From Candidatus Altimarinota bacterium (GTDB lineage Bacteria; Patescibacteriota; Gracilibacteria; BD1-5; UBA2023), in assembly GCA_013268835.1 (NCBI GenBank), contig JABFSX010000003.1:85772-149771 (forward strand): DNA of 64,000 nucleotides, given 5' to 3'. Numbering within the stretch: the stretch's first letter is position 1; each line of letters opens with the position of its first letter. Positions 21,649 through 30,820 of this stretch are shown here, one piece after another. The position numbers were made by a program, and so were the translations under genes. The notes beneath the pieces are model-generated. The model was not told the DNA's origin and searched no databases. It saw only the letters and a list, made by a program, of their open reading frames with translations.

Positions 21649-21993
21649 ATGACTCGTGTAAAACGTGGTGTGATGACACACAAAAGACATAAAAATATCC
21701 TTGCTCTTGCAAAGGGTTTTCGTCGAATGAACGGGAATGTTTATTCTCGTGCAAAGAATGCCATCATGAAGGCAGGTCAAAATTCATATATCTCTCGTAA
21801 ACTCAAGAAGAGACAATTTCGTCAACTTTGGACAGTGCGTCTTAATAACGCGGCTCGTCTCAATGGTATGAATTACTCTACTCTTATTCATTCTATGTAC
21901 ACTAAGCGTGTTATGTTGAATCGTAAAGTTCTTTCAAATATGGCAATCACTAACCCTCAAGTTTTTGCTAAGATCGTTGATTTTGTTAAATAA
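21649..21993 (+). CDS. rplT: 50S ribosomal protein bL20
   Basis: 114 residues, full length. Needed early for 50S assembly. N-terminus MTRVKRGVMTHKRHKNILALA, then FRRMNGNVYSRAKNAI and KRQFRQLWTVRLNNAAR, all family signatures. In many bacteria L20 represses this operon through its leader; no such leader structure was identified here. No UGA. Last gene before a strong terminator. Confidence 0.96.
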   Translation: MTRVKRGVMTHKRHKNILALAKGFRRMNGNVYSRAKNAIMKAGQNSYISRKLKKRQFRQLWTVRLNNAARLNGMNYSTLIHSMYTKRVMLNRKVLSNMAITNPQVFAKIVDFVK

Positions 21994-21998
21994 TAATT

Positions 21999-22034
21999 TT
22001 AAAAAAATCTCTCCAAATTGGAGAGATTTTTTTA
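21999..22034 (+). terminator. Terminator of the rpsT-rplT operon
   Basis: AAAAAATCTCTCC AAATT GGAGAGATTTTTTT, near-perfect stem with a T run. Confidence 0.9.
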
Positions 22035-22051
22035 TTGTTTCCAGGTTGATA

Positions 22052-22369
22052 TTATCGTATATCTTTAATTTTTTGAATACCTCCATTTGCATTGAGCTTC
22101 CCTATCCATTTAGAGTTTCCTTCATTCATCTCTAGTGTATTATCTGGTAGAACTGTAATAATAAGTGGCACGCTGCATGTGGATAATCATTTTAAAATAT
22201 TTCACCAGTCGCTTCATTTTGGGTAAATAAGTGTTGTTTGTTTGGTACATATTGGTGAGAGCTTTGGAAGAAGTATTTCTTCCATTTCTATTTGAGTTTG
22301 TGCTTGTACTCCCATTGCAAGAGAGAGGAGGCTCGCTGTAACAAGTGATGTATGAGAATTTAGCTTCAT
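22052..22369 (-). CDS. Small secreted protein, unknown function
   Basis: Not recognised. 105 residues. The N-terminus has a signal peptide ending LLSLAMGVQAQ with probable cleavage after AQA. The mature part has two cysteines (SPICTK and LSTCSV) that could pair. Three TGA codons (Gly) cluster in the middle. It lies convergent to the operon at 20578 and just after its terminator, divergent from the PAP2 gene. The complete signal peptide and open frame support a gene. Confidence 0.55.
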
Positions 22370-22473
22370 AATAGTTGTAAATAGAAACATATAATGTTAA
22401 TTATTTTAATTTTGTCAATTTTATATACTATTTTCCTTTGTTTTTCAGCTGGACTCGTATATAGTAGCTCCAT

Positions 22474-23076
22474 ATGAATTTTATCAACCAGCTTCTCGAT
22501 TTCGATCTCTCTCTTCTTCAATCTGCCCGTTGACTCGTTTGATCACAATATGCATCTTTGGTTCAGGTAACTGGAGAACTTGTTGTATTTTTTTGAGCCG
22601 GAACCCTTATTGGATTATGGCTATATGGAGTATATAAAAAAGATAATGAATATAAAAAAACTGCTCTTACGATTTTTTTTACTATAGTAGCCGTATTTGG
22701 AATCTATGCTATCATCAATCTTGGTTTGCCAAAGTGGCGACTTGGAGCTATGGAAATAGCAGGTGCCATAGCCCCCCTTATTCCTCATCCCACTGATAAC
22801 TCGTTTCCATCTGGTCATGCGCTTTTTACGGGAGCATTCCTTGTAGCCCTACTTCGTTATTATCGATATAACTCTTCTATTGTTATCATAGTAGTACTTG
22901 TAGCTCTTATCACCCTTGTATCTCGTGTTATTGGTGGCGTACACTATCCTGGTGATATTATCGGTGGTCTTGTATTTGGATCTGTTGGTGCTTATTTTCT
23001 TCGGCCAGTTGTTGATATTTTTATTAGTAAAACTTTTCCAATTTTTATAAAAATAGCGAGCTATATTCGATTATAA
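22474..23076 (+). CDS. PAP2-family membrane phosphatase
   Basis: 200 residues with about five hydrophobic helices. Catalytic motifs of the phosphatidic acid phosphatase type 2 superfamily are present: PSGHA near residue 111 and SRVIGGVHYPGDIIGG near 150-165. The first motif, K-x6-R-P, is represented only weakly by the KWRLG stretch. In bacteria such proteins often dephosphorylate undecaprenyl pyrophosphate (BacA-independent) or phosphatidylglycerol phosphate; undecaprenyl recycling would fit the PBP gene convergent to it, but that is inference. TGA codons near residues 20, 23 and 41 are Gly. Confidence 0.8.
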
Positions 23077-23112
23077 AAAAAATATTCTCAATTTGAGAAT
23101 ATTTTTTTTATA
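23077..23112 (+). terminator. Bidirectional terminator between PAP2 and PBP genes
   Basis: AAAAAATATTCTCAA / TTTGAGAATATTTTTTT, T runs on both strands. Confidence 0.85.
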
Positions 23113-23115
23113 AGG

Positions 23116-25473
23116 TTATTTGTTTTTTGGTATCTTATAGTATCCAAGAAGATATTCTGCAATCTCAGAGAAGAGCGCTGATGAGGTAGTTTCTGAATAT
23201 ATACCTGTACGAGGACGTTCTAATGATACAATTAGTACAAATCTTGGATTATAGGCAGGTGCATATCATCCATATGATGTAATAGTGTGTCATATATTTT
23301 GATTGAAGTAGATATTTTCATACGTTCCCTTATATGGAATCTGAGAAGTTCCTGTTTTTCCAGCAATATTATATCCAGGAACTCCACCACTTTTTGCGAA
23401 TCAGTATCGAACACTATCAACAAGCATAGCAGTGATTGTTTTTGATGTTTCTTCTTTGATTACTCTTCGTATGGGCATAGGTACAGTTTCTATAATCTTT
23501 CCATTTGGATAAGCAACCTTTTCAACAATATAGGGTTGCATATATACTCCACCATTTGCAAGTACAGAGTAAGCTGCTGCCATCTGTAGCATTGTTGCAT
23601 TGATACCTTGACCAAATGACATTGTAAAAAATTGAATACGTGACCATTTTTCATAATTACTAATTTGGGAAAATACCTCCCCATCAATAGTGATATTTGA
23701 TTTTTTCCCAAATCCAAAATCATTGATATATCGAGCAAATAATGATCTTCAGATTTTTTCAATGATATTAATCATACCAACGTTACATGACCAGTTAAGT
23801 GCATTGGCATATGTGTTATTTCCAAGACATTGCGAAGCAATATTGGATATTCTTTGTTTTTTCGGTCCACCAAGATCGAGTTCTACATACCCTCGATCAT
23901 AGTATCTGTCATTTGGTTTTATTTCACCGCTATCGAGTCCAATAGCAACAGTAATTGGTTTAAATACTGATCATGGTTCATAGAGAGATCCTACTACATC
24001 ATTTTTATAATTTCCTACTCCGAATCCATTTTTGAATTTATATTTGGTGATAGCAAAATTAGCAACTTCATCATCAAGGGCACTTCTCATTTTTATTCTT
24101 TTTCCATCAATATTAGTACTCATAGTTCCATTGGTTGAATCAATCACAAAGAGTGGATACCCGAAAAGGTCAATACTTGGATTTGGGTAGTTCATATAGA
24201 GAACTGGTTCCATATCATATACATTTGTGAAATTATTCGGATCATAATGCGGGTAGTTTACCATAGCAATAATAGCCCCACTAATAGGATCCATTACTAT
24301 CACACTTCCTCGATTGGCTCGAAATCGAGTGACGGCGCTCTCAAGTCGTTTTGATATTTCTTTTTGGATATTTCTATCTACTGTAAGAGTGATATCAACT
24401 CAATTTTTGAGAATCAATGAGCCTGATGATGCATAATCCCTAATAGGTCTTCATTGAATATCTTTTGTAATATATTGGATCGGGCTTTCTCATTGAAGAT
24501 CAGACTCAAAGTAGCCTTCTATACCATATCGACCATGCCCTTCACCATCGACAAATCCAGTTATTTGCCCAAGCGCTTCTCATTCAGGATAGTACCTGAC
24601 AAGGTTATCTTCAATTTTAAGGAATGGAAATATTGCATTTTCGGCTGTCCATATTTCTCTTGCTTTATCTTTTGTTGGAATAGTGCTAAGTACTCATTTT
24701 TCCGTATCAATACGTTTTTTTACAAGATCACGAGTGGTGATATTCATTTTTCTGAGTATCTCAAGATGCCGACGTTTTTTGACTATAAAAGATGTTTCAA
24801 GAATATTGGGTGGTATCTGAATAATACTTGTAAGAGTATCTGCAAGGAGTTTTGAATTAGTAACTTTTGTTGGATTAACATACAGATTGTTTACCACAAA
24901 AAATAAGGCTGGATCATTAAGTTTACTGATATTTTCTATCGTACTTTCATCGAGCGCTTCTTTAAGAAGAATACTTTCGATAGGAGTACTAATTCGATTT
25001 TGTATGTATGATTCAATCATTTCCCTAAGGAGTTCTTTATTGAGTCATTTTTTTTCTGAAAGATCTTGTCTGATATAGTTACCAACACTTACTATACAAT
25101 CAGCAAATATATGTGAATCACAGGAATCTTGATAGATGATATCTGATAAAAATGGAAGCAGCTTACTCATTGATCCTGATTGTGTTGGATCAATAGCAAG
25201 TGTTCCAAGATTGGTTGATACTGCTAAAATTCCATGTAATGAAGCATCTGATGATGCTATATTTCATCTTGATACAGGATTTTTTATGGTTGTTTTTTGT
25301 TGCTTCTCGGCAGCTTTTGTAAAATAAGCATGATCAATAACAGTATATCAAAATGTTGTTAATAGAATTATGAAAATCCAAAAAACAAGACCATACCAAA
25401 GAATACCAATTCTATCTAGGTGTGTTATATATCGTATGAGTCGTGTAATAAGTATTTCAATATTATTTTTCAT
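23116..25473 (-). CDS. Penicillin-binding protein (PBP2/FtsI class B transpeptidase)
   Basis: 785 residues. Cross-links peptidoglycan outside the membrane. A short cytoplasmic part and one TM helix (~25-47) precede a dimerisation domain and the transpeptidase domain with all three motifs: S-x-x-K in EPGSVFKPIT (catalytic Ser ~503, preceded by a TGA-encoded Gly), S-x-N in NWSCNVG, and K-T-G in AGKTGTSQ near 705. GQGINATMLQMAAAYSVLANGG is a strong class B signature. Length is above average because of a longer N-terminal domain. No mreC/rodA or ftsW nearby, so PBP2 and FtsI cannot be separated. Last gene of a leftward operon. Confidence 0.9.
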
Positions 25474-25482
25474 GAAGAGAAT

Positions 25483-26364
25483 TTATACAAGAGAAGTAGA
25501 TAAGATATTTTTTATATCAAAATGTCGAAAGTGCGTAAGAAGAGTAAGGGTTGGAATGCTAGTAATAATATTGAGATTTATATTTTGTTGTGATTTTTCA
25601 AAAATACGAAGGATATCATTGTAATTAATCCGAATTGGATAGTGCCAATAATCGGGACCAAGAGCATCTTCAATATAAATGATATTTTTATATTTTGAGA
25701 GATTATAGTAAAGAAGCTTGCGAGTTCAATAGATTATCGGAAAAACACCATTGGTGATATCGATCCAAGCCCGAGCACGACGAGTATCGGTCATATCATT
25801 GGTTACAAAGAGAACTCCTTCGGTATCTGAAAAATATTCTTGATAGGGTATGATCGAGAAATCATCAGGAAGTATTACTACTGTGGGTTCTCCATTCAGA
25901 TATTTTTCTATATATTTTGGACGTACAATATCATCTTGAAGGATATGGATGTTTCATTTTTTCTTCCCTGTTTGTGTTTCATTTTTTCCTCCCTCAAGTT
26001 GTTCATAGTTCTTTTTTTCAAGGCGTGAGAGGATAGGACGAGTGAGAAAAATAGCTAGTACTCTATGGATAGGAATCATATATCGAGATGAGATCTCGCA
26101 TATCATCGTGAGTTGGTTTGAATCTAAGATAACCTTTGAGCTTATTATTTGAATAATAGCCTTAATTCTGTTGAAGGCTTCACTGTTGGTATCAATCGGT
26201 GAAGTATCATAGAGGGCAACGATGATGCCATTTTCTCTATTGTTTCCATAGGGAATCTCAACAATCTGACCAACAAATAATTGGTCTATATCAGTATCTC
26301 AACAGGAATAGAGAAGGGGCTCAGTACCTATAGAATGTAGGAATGGGATAATAGTTGCAAACAT
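25483..26364 (-). CDS. PriA-like protein lacking helicase ATPase motifs
   Basis: 293 residues with three TGA as Gly. The first ~100 residues look like the PriA DNA 3'-end-binding domain: a hydrophobic start, then DIDQLFVGQIVEIPYGNN and NGIIVALYD. The second half (TVVILPDDFSIIPYQEYF, GTRKLLYYNLSKYKNIIYIEDALGPDYWHYP) resembles the fold around PriA helicase motifs II-III, but no Walker A (GxxGxGKT) or DEAH box is present, nor the zinc cysteines. It is either a degenerate replication restart protein that only binds DNA, or a co-opted relative. It lies 9 bp upstream of the PBP gene in an operon with yebC. Confidence 0.55.
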
Positions 26365-26366
26365 AA

Positions 26367-26396
26367 AAAATCTCCCGTATTGTACGGAAGATAGTT
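26367..26396 (-). terminator. Hairpin with T run just before the PriA-like gene
   Basis: ATCTTCCGTACAATACGGGAGAT followed by six T on the minus strand, abutting the ATG at 26364. It would limit read-through from the upstream genes. Confidence 0.55.
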
Positions 26397-26408
26397 TGAA
26401 ATACAAGC

Positions 26409-26840
26409 TTAGAGTCCAAGAGTTTTTTTGAGTTCTTCAGCCTTGATAGCATCCTCATTGGCTCGAATAGTGGCCCGCTCTTCCTCGATATAAATATCCT
26501 TGAGTTGTTCCCATTCATTCTGAGCTTTGATCACAAGACCCTTGATAATCTCACCTTCAGTTGGCATCAATTTTCGGAATTCTACTCGTTCATCTTCAAA
26601 TACCTTTACAAGTTCATCAATCTGAAATTGTGAAAGAGTTGGAATAGCATCAATCACTCGTTTTTTCTCAAAAGTTGAGAGTGAAAGAGAATGCTCGAGA
26701 AGATCCATAAAACTTTTTTCTTCGAATGTTGTGAGAGGATGCACCATAAACTTCGCTACAAGACCCTCATTGGAGGTCTTAGGACGAGGTGGTGGAGGTG
26801 TAACTCCTTGATCAGTGATCGGTTGAGCTTGATCAGACAT
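26409..26840 (-). CDS. Conserved hypothetical protein, helical
   Basis: Not recognised. 143 residues with no UGA. A Pro-rich N-terminus (GVTPPPPRP) leads to a soluble, highly charged helical protein; residues ~95-140 could form a long helix (NEWEQLKDIYIEEERATIR). No signal peptide or membrane segment. Second gene of the leftward group, 59 bp after yebC. The lack of UGA suggests either high expression or Gly-poor composition (few glycines at all). Confidence 0.6.
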   Translation of the reverse strand: MSDQAQPITDQGVTPPPPRPKTSNEGLVAKFMVHPLTTFEEKSFMDLLEHSLSLSTFEKKRVIDAIPTLSQFQIDELVKVFEDERVEFRKLMPTEGEIIKGLVIKAQNEWEQLKDIYIEEERATIRANEDAIKAEELKKTLGL

Positions 26841-26899
26841 AGATAGAATTTAAGATTTATGCACTATTATAGACGATAGAACAAAAAATACAAAAGATT

Positions 26900-27670
26900 T
26901 TATGTTCGGAATTTTTTACTCGCAACGAATTCAGTAACTTGCTTCCAGAGTTCATCCGATATATCAGCAGTATTCCATACCGTTTCGACATCTTCATCGG
27001 CTGCAAACTCCTCGAGCATCTTGTATATCTTGAGAGCATTATCCATCTCTGTGACTTCTGTATAGTTTTTTGCTCGATATCCGAGACTTGCACTATTGAT
27101 GGTATATGGAGTTTTTTCTATGGCTGATTTTACACTTGCATAGTTTTCTCGAGCGGTTGTGATAATGATCTCTTCTCACTCTATCTTGTAGTCTTCAGCA
27201 CTGGTATCGAGGATCATCATCTCAAATGCGTCCATATCATCGGGTTTTGCTATACGAATCTCTCCTCCGTATTCGAATGCAAAGTTCGAAACTGATCCAG
27301 ATTCTCCGAGGCTTCCACCAAAAGCTGAGAATATATGTCGCATACTGGGAGCGGTTCGGTTGCGATTATCGGTAAGAGCTCGGACAATGATAGCAACTCC
27401 ACCAGGAGCATATCCTTCATAGAATATCTCTTCTACTTTGCTTGAATCTTTATCGATACCAGCTCATCGCTTGACCGCTCGTTCAATCACATCAGAAGTA
27501 ACTCCGTCTCGTTTTGCACTATGGATGGCATCAGCGAGTGCTGCGTTGATGCTTGGATCGGATCATTTTTCAGCGGCAAGAGTGATGAGTTTTGAGTGGA
27601 TATTATAGATCTTTGATTTTGCTTTTGCAGAGGCTTCTTTTTGTCCTGCTACGGTAGGTCATCTTCACAT
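26900..27670 (-). CDS. YebC/PmpR-family protein
   Basis: 256 residues. The family includes DNA-binding regulators and factors relieving ribosome stalling at polyproline. The normal N-terminus is M-(A)-G-H/R-S-K-W; here the gene begins ATG TGA AGA TGA, giving [20 protein letters not shown], so two of the first four codons are [34 protein letters not shown] and [28 protein letters not shown] are clear signatures. EarP/EF-P, which addresses polyproline stalling too, is also encoded in this window. First gene of the operon running to the PBP. Confidence 0.9.
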
Positions 27671-27818
27671 AGTATGAGCGTGTTATAGGAATATAATGAT
27701 GATAAAAGTATATGAAAAAATGAAAAAGAGGCAAGATGGAGAAAAATATAAAAATTCCTCAATATTTGATATATTCCCTTCAATAGGGTAGTATAGGATT
27801 CTATTACCAGTATTTGCT

Positions 27819-28973
27819 ATGAATTTTATAGAAAAATCTATTTTTGATGAAACGAAGGCGAATCAGAAATTTATGAATACTTCAAAAATCGTGATTTCCC
27901 TTATTTTGATTGTTTTATTTTGATTCTTATTTTTATTGAATGGAAATATGGTCTCAAAGGTGATCGCATATTTCTTGGTGTGTTATGTAATCGTATATAC
28001 CGCATTACGATTTTTATTTGAGCGATTTTTCAATTATTACAAGTATATATCCACGAGTATAGATATCTTATGAATCTTATTTTTGGTATATGGCATTACT
28101 ACCTATTCTGAAGGAATTGTAGTTTCACTCTATTTTATACCATTTTTGCTCACTATTGTTGTGATTTCTGGATTATTATTTCAGATATTTTATACGTTTA
28201 GTGTAGGATTATTTAGTATTTTTGTAAGCGTGTATTTACTTTCTTTTGATGGACTTTTGGACAAGTATTCGATTATTCCACTTTTTTTTATCACGATTAT
28301 CTATCTCGTATCGCTCTATAGTAGCTCCAATCTCAAGCGAATTATACAAAAAATATCAAACCTAAAACAACTCGAAAGATATACTGATACAGGATTACTC
28401 CAAGCGATAGAATCCAATCCTGATACTCTAAATCAGGGATGAATAGAGAAAGAATTGGTAATTATGTTTTTGGATATTCGTGGATTTTCCAAGATTTCTG
28501 AGAATATGGAAGCGAGCGAGATATTCGGGGTGCTCAATAAGTATCTTGGGTCTTTTGCCACTCTGGTAGAAGAGAATTCCTGAACATTTGATAAATATAT
28601 CGGGGATTGTATTATGTGTCACTTTGATGGTGAAAGCAAGGTACAAAATTCCTATACAACGGCTCTAAAAATACTAGAAAAACTTCATCAATTACAGAAA
28701 AACTCTGGCTATAAGATTAGTATCTGAATCGGAATCCATATCGGAAATGTATATGCAGGTTCTCTCGGAAATGAAAACAGGATGGATCATACTATCATCG
28801 GAGATAATGTGAATATTGCTTCTCGATTGGAGTCTCTCACGAGGGAAATATGATCAGATATTGTAGTGTCAAAAGACTATTTTGATACGATTGATTTTGA
28901 GACGGATTTTGAATTCGCAGGAAACTATCACCTCAAAGGCAAGGATCATACGATTGATGTCTATAAGATGTAG
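27819..28973 (+). CDS. Membrane-bound class III adenylate/guanylate cyclase
   Basis: 384 residues. Residues ~25-170 form about six TM helices, followed by a linker helix and the cyclase domain (~208-384): [12 protein letters not shown] with the first metal Asp, [12 protein letters not shown] with the second, [13 protein letters not shown], and [17 protein letters not shown] with the transition-state Asn and Arg. All catalytic positions appear intact, so it should make cAMP or cGMP, with the membrane part as possible sensor. UGA codons occur in both parts. No cNMP-binding effector is encoded in this window. Substrate choice cannot be read with confidence. Confidence 0.88.
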
Positions 28974-28975
28974 GT

Positions 28976-29293
28976 TTATATATTTTGTATTGCACTATCT
29001 GCTCTTGCCCATTCATTCAGGAGCTCTATTCTCTCATTGAGGGATTTTCATCGTTCTGTAAAAGAATACTGGATCTTTATCGGTTTTCCATCGATTACCT
29101 TTCGGATAATAAATCCTTCTTCTTCGAGTTCAGTAAGTCGTTCTGAGAGGATCTTTGCGCTAATTCATGGGATCGCTCGTTTAATCTCATTAAAATTTTC
29201 TTTTCACTCTGCAATCACCCTGAGAGTATGCATTACCCAGCGTTTTGAGAGCGTATTCATGAGTCCGAGAACAGGACATACAATGGATGACAT
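28976..29293 (-). CDS. HxlR-family winged-helix transcription regulator
   Basis: 105 residues. Family hallmarks: CPVLGLMNTLSKRWVMHTL at the N-terminus (Cys near residue 6, the W of the K-W motif), then NEIKRAIPGISAKILSERLTELEEEGFI, with the Gly of P-G-I-S encoded by TGA. HxlR proteins bind DNA as dimers and some sense redox or electrophiles through the N-terminal Cys. Convergent with the cyclase gene (2 bp between the stops), divergent from the zinc-ribbon protein at 29396, which it may control. Confidence 0.85.
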
Positions 29294-29395
29294 AGTTACT
29301 TTTGAGTAAGTTAGTAGTGGTTGCTTTTTATAAGTTAGTTAATAATATATACCAGCTTCGACGGAATGCAAATTTATTTTTTACTTTTTTATATT

Positions 29396-29599
29396 ATGAG
29401 CCAAGAAACTCTCTATAAGGTTGGTGATCTTGTTCCTGCTGCTGGTCGATATGTTTGTACGGTTTGCGGATTCTCTATTGAATACCTCGAAAAACACCTT
29501 GCCTATGGTGTGAAGTTCCCTGTATGTCCTGTGTGTCATGCTGGAGAAGAAGGTGGAGCAAAGGCACCACATGAAGACTTCTGGAAGAAGGTTGCGTAG
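29396..29599 (+). CDS. Small zinc-ribbon (rubredoxin-like) protein
   Basis: 67 residues. Two CxxC pairs (YVCTVCGFS and FPVCPVCHAG) 22 residues apart, as in zinc ribbons and rubredoxin-like proteins that bind Zn or Fe. No UGA. It lacks the aromatic core spacing of classical rubredoxin (CxxCGY...CPxCG) but CxVCG is close. Could be an electron carrier or a structural metal site. Divergent from the HxlR gene; followed by a terminator. Confidence 0.7.
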   Translation: MSQETLYKVGDLVPAAGRYVCTVCGFSIEYLEKHLAYGVKFPVCPVCHAGEEGGAKAPHEDFWKKVA

Positions 29600-29602
29600 T
29601 TT

Positions 29603-29641
29603 TTTTGAAAAATCCTCTCAAGAAATTGAGGGGATTTTATA
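29603..29641 (+). terminator. Terminator of the zinc-ribbon gene
   Basis: AAAATCCTCTCAA / TTGAGGGGATTTT with short loop. Confidence 0.8.
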
Positions 29642-29698
29642 ATATTGAAAGAATCCATATTATAGATAATATCCACTTTATTATCTTATCAATTGAAT

Positions 29699-30088
29699 AT
29701 GTTTACTCTTGAACAAATCGAAGTAGCTCATGCAAAAACAAAATCTGGAGCTGATTTTCCTCAGTATATTCGCGAGATCAAGGAACTCGGTGTTACTCGG
29801 TTTCAAACATTTGTTACGGATTGTCATAGCGTATACTCTGGTGGAGATGGATTTCAGATCCAGTCATGACCACAGTATGAATCTATAAAAATCAATAGCA
29901 CTCTCGATGTAGAAAGATTTAAAAAATGACTCAAGGATAATCAAGAATGAAAAAATAATTTTTATGAATTTTGTACTATTTTTGCAGAATCAGGAATCGC
30001 ATATTGGATTATGGATCTCGAAGATATGACGTGCACGTACTATGATATCTATAACAATAGTATTCTTACAGAAGTGGTGCCAAGTTAG
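29699..30088 (+). CDS. DUF1398 (YbcV-like) protein
   Basis: 129 residues with three TGA as Gly. The family pattern is visible: AHAKTKSGADFPQYIREIKELGV, then FVTDCHSVYSGGDG, and a C-terminal segment with GIAYWIMDLEDMTCTYYD. DUF1398 proteins are small, soluble and of unknown function, often spread by transfer. The gene stands alone between a terminator and tRNA-Arg. Confidence 0.75.
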
Positions 30089-30150
30089 ATAGAAATCTAT
30101 AAACTTATAATAAAAAACCCATTCTTTCGAATGAGTTTCTGATTTTTCTA

Positions 30151-30228
30151 TGGTGCAATCGACAGGGCTCGAACCTGTGACCTCCTCCTTCGCAGGGAGG
30201 CGTTCTAATCCAACTGAACTACGACTGC
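30151..30228 (-). tRNA. tRNA-Arg (GCG)
   Basis: 78 nt with encoded CCA: acceptor GCAGTCG/CGATTGC, D-stem GTTC/GAAC, anticodon loop CTGCGAA in stem CCTCC/GGAGG, T-loop TTCGAGC, A73. Anticodon GCG reads CGC and CGU directly; most bacteria use ACG modified to ICG by TadA. Confidence 0.92.
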
Positions 30229-30296
30229 ATATGTTTCTGGACGCTGGGATTGTATGTATTTTTGAGAAATTGCAAGGAGAAAATATCATTTCTCTT

Positions 30297-30632
30297 CTAG
30301 CTTCGTGGCATCCCGTAGAAGTCGAATCCTTTGAGATCCGTCATAGATTTGGTGATATAGTTTTTTTTCTTTCCTTTTTTGAAAAATCCACGTTCATCGA
30401 TGATTCCCATCTCAACGAGTTGATCGATATTTTTTGTTGGGAGCTTTTTCTTAGGGAATGCTTCTTTGTTCTGATAGTATCGAGTTCGTTTCTTGTAAGA
30501 GAGATTGAATCGTGATTGCTTGTTTTCATTTCCAGTATAAATAACCATCGCTTTTTTCTTTCATTTTGAAAGCTTTCGAGCGGCTGCTTGTTTTTTTACG
30601 ATACTAGATTTGAGTCCATGACTGTTTGCCAT
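30297..30632 (-). CDS. Small very basic protein, unknown
   Basis: Not recognised. 111 residues, strongly Lys/Arg-rich throughout (HGLKSSIVKKQAAARKLSKG; FPKKKLPTKNIDQ; FFKKGKKKNYI), one TGA (Gly) near residue 24. The composition suggests RNA or ribosome binding, perhaps a lineage-specific ribosomal or nucleoid protein; no family motif is seen. Located between tRNA-Arg and tRNA-Gly(UCA) on the same strand, so the three could share a transcript. Confidence 0.55.
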
Positions 30633-30649
30633 TTTGTTTTTTGAAAATA

Positions 30650-30728
30650 TGGAGCGGGGAACCGGGTTCGAACCGGTACACCCAAGGGTTGAAGCCTTAG
30701 TACACTCGCTCATTTATGTTACCCCCGC
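30650..30728 (-). tRNA. tRNA-Gly (UCA), decodes UGA as glycine
   Basis: 79 nt with encoded CCA. Acceptor GCGGGGG/TCCCCGC with discriminator U73, the glycine identity pattern (G1-C72, C2-G71, G3-C70, U73). Anticodon stem TAAGG/CCTTG, loop CTTCAAC, anticodon TCA. T-arm ACCGG-TTCGAAC-CCGGT is canonical. The D-arm is odd: stem ACAT/GTGT and a loop AAATGAGCGA without the usual G18-G19, and two linker bases follow, which may extend the anticodon stem to six pairs (C-G). This is the expected adaptor for translation table 25. Confidence 0.93.
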
Positions 30729-30783
30729 TTGTGTAGATGTGGGCCGCATTGTATACAAGGAGTCAAAAAAGTCAACGCTCACC

Positions 30784-30811
30784 TTGCTATTCGCCCTAAA
30801 ATTCCTATATT
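30784..30811 (+). promoter_or_regulatory. Probable elp3 promoter giving an almost leaderless mRNA
   Basis: TTGCTA, 16-bp spacer, TATATT at 30806-30811. The ATG is at 30821, so transcription would begin only a few bases before it. Confidence 0.5.
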
Positions 30812-30820
30812 CTATGGCAT

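Noticed and set aside
30650..30728. tRNA-Sec or tRNA-Trp(UCA) instead of tRNA-Gly
   Set aside because: Length (79 nt), normal acceptor and T-arm lengths and lack of a long variable arm exclude tRNA-Sec. The acceptor pairs and U73 fit Gly, and conserved proteins have Gly, not Trp, at UGA.
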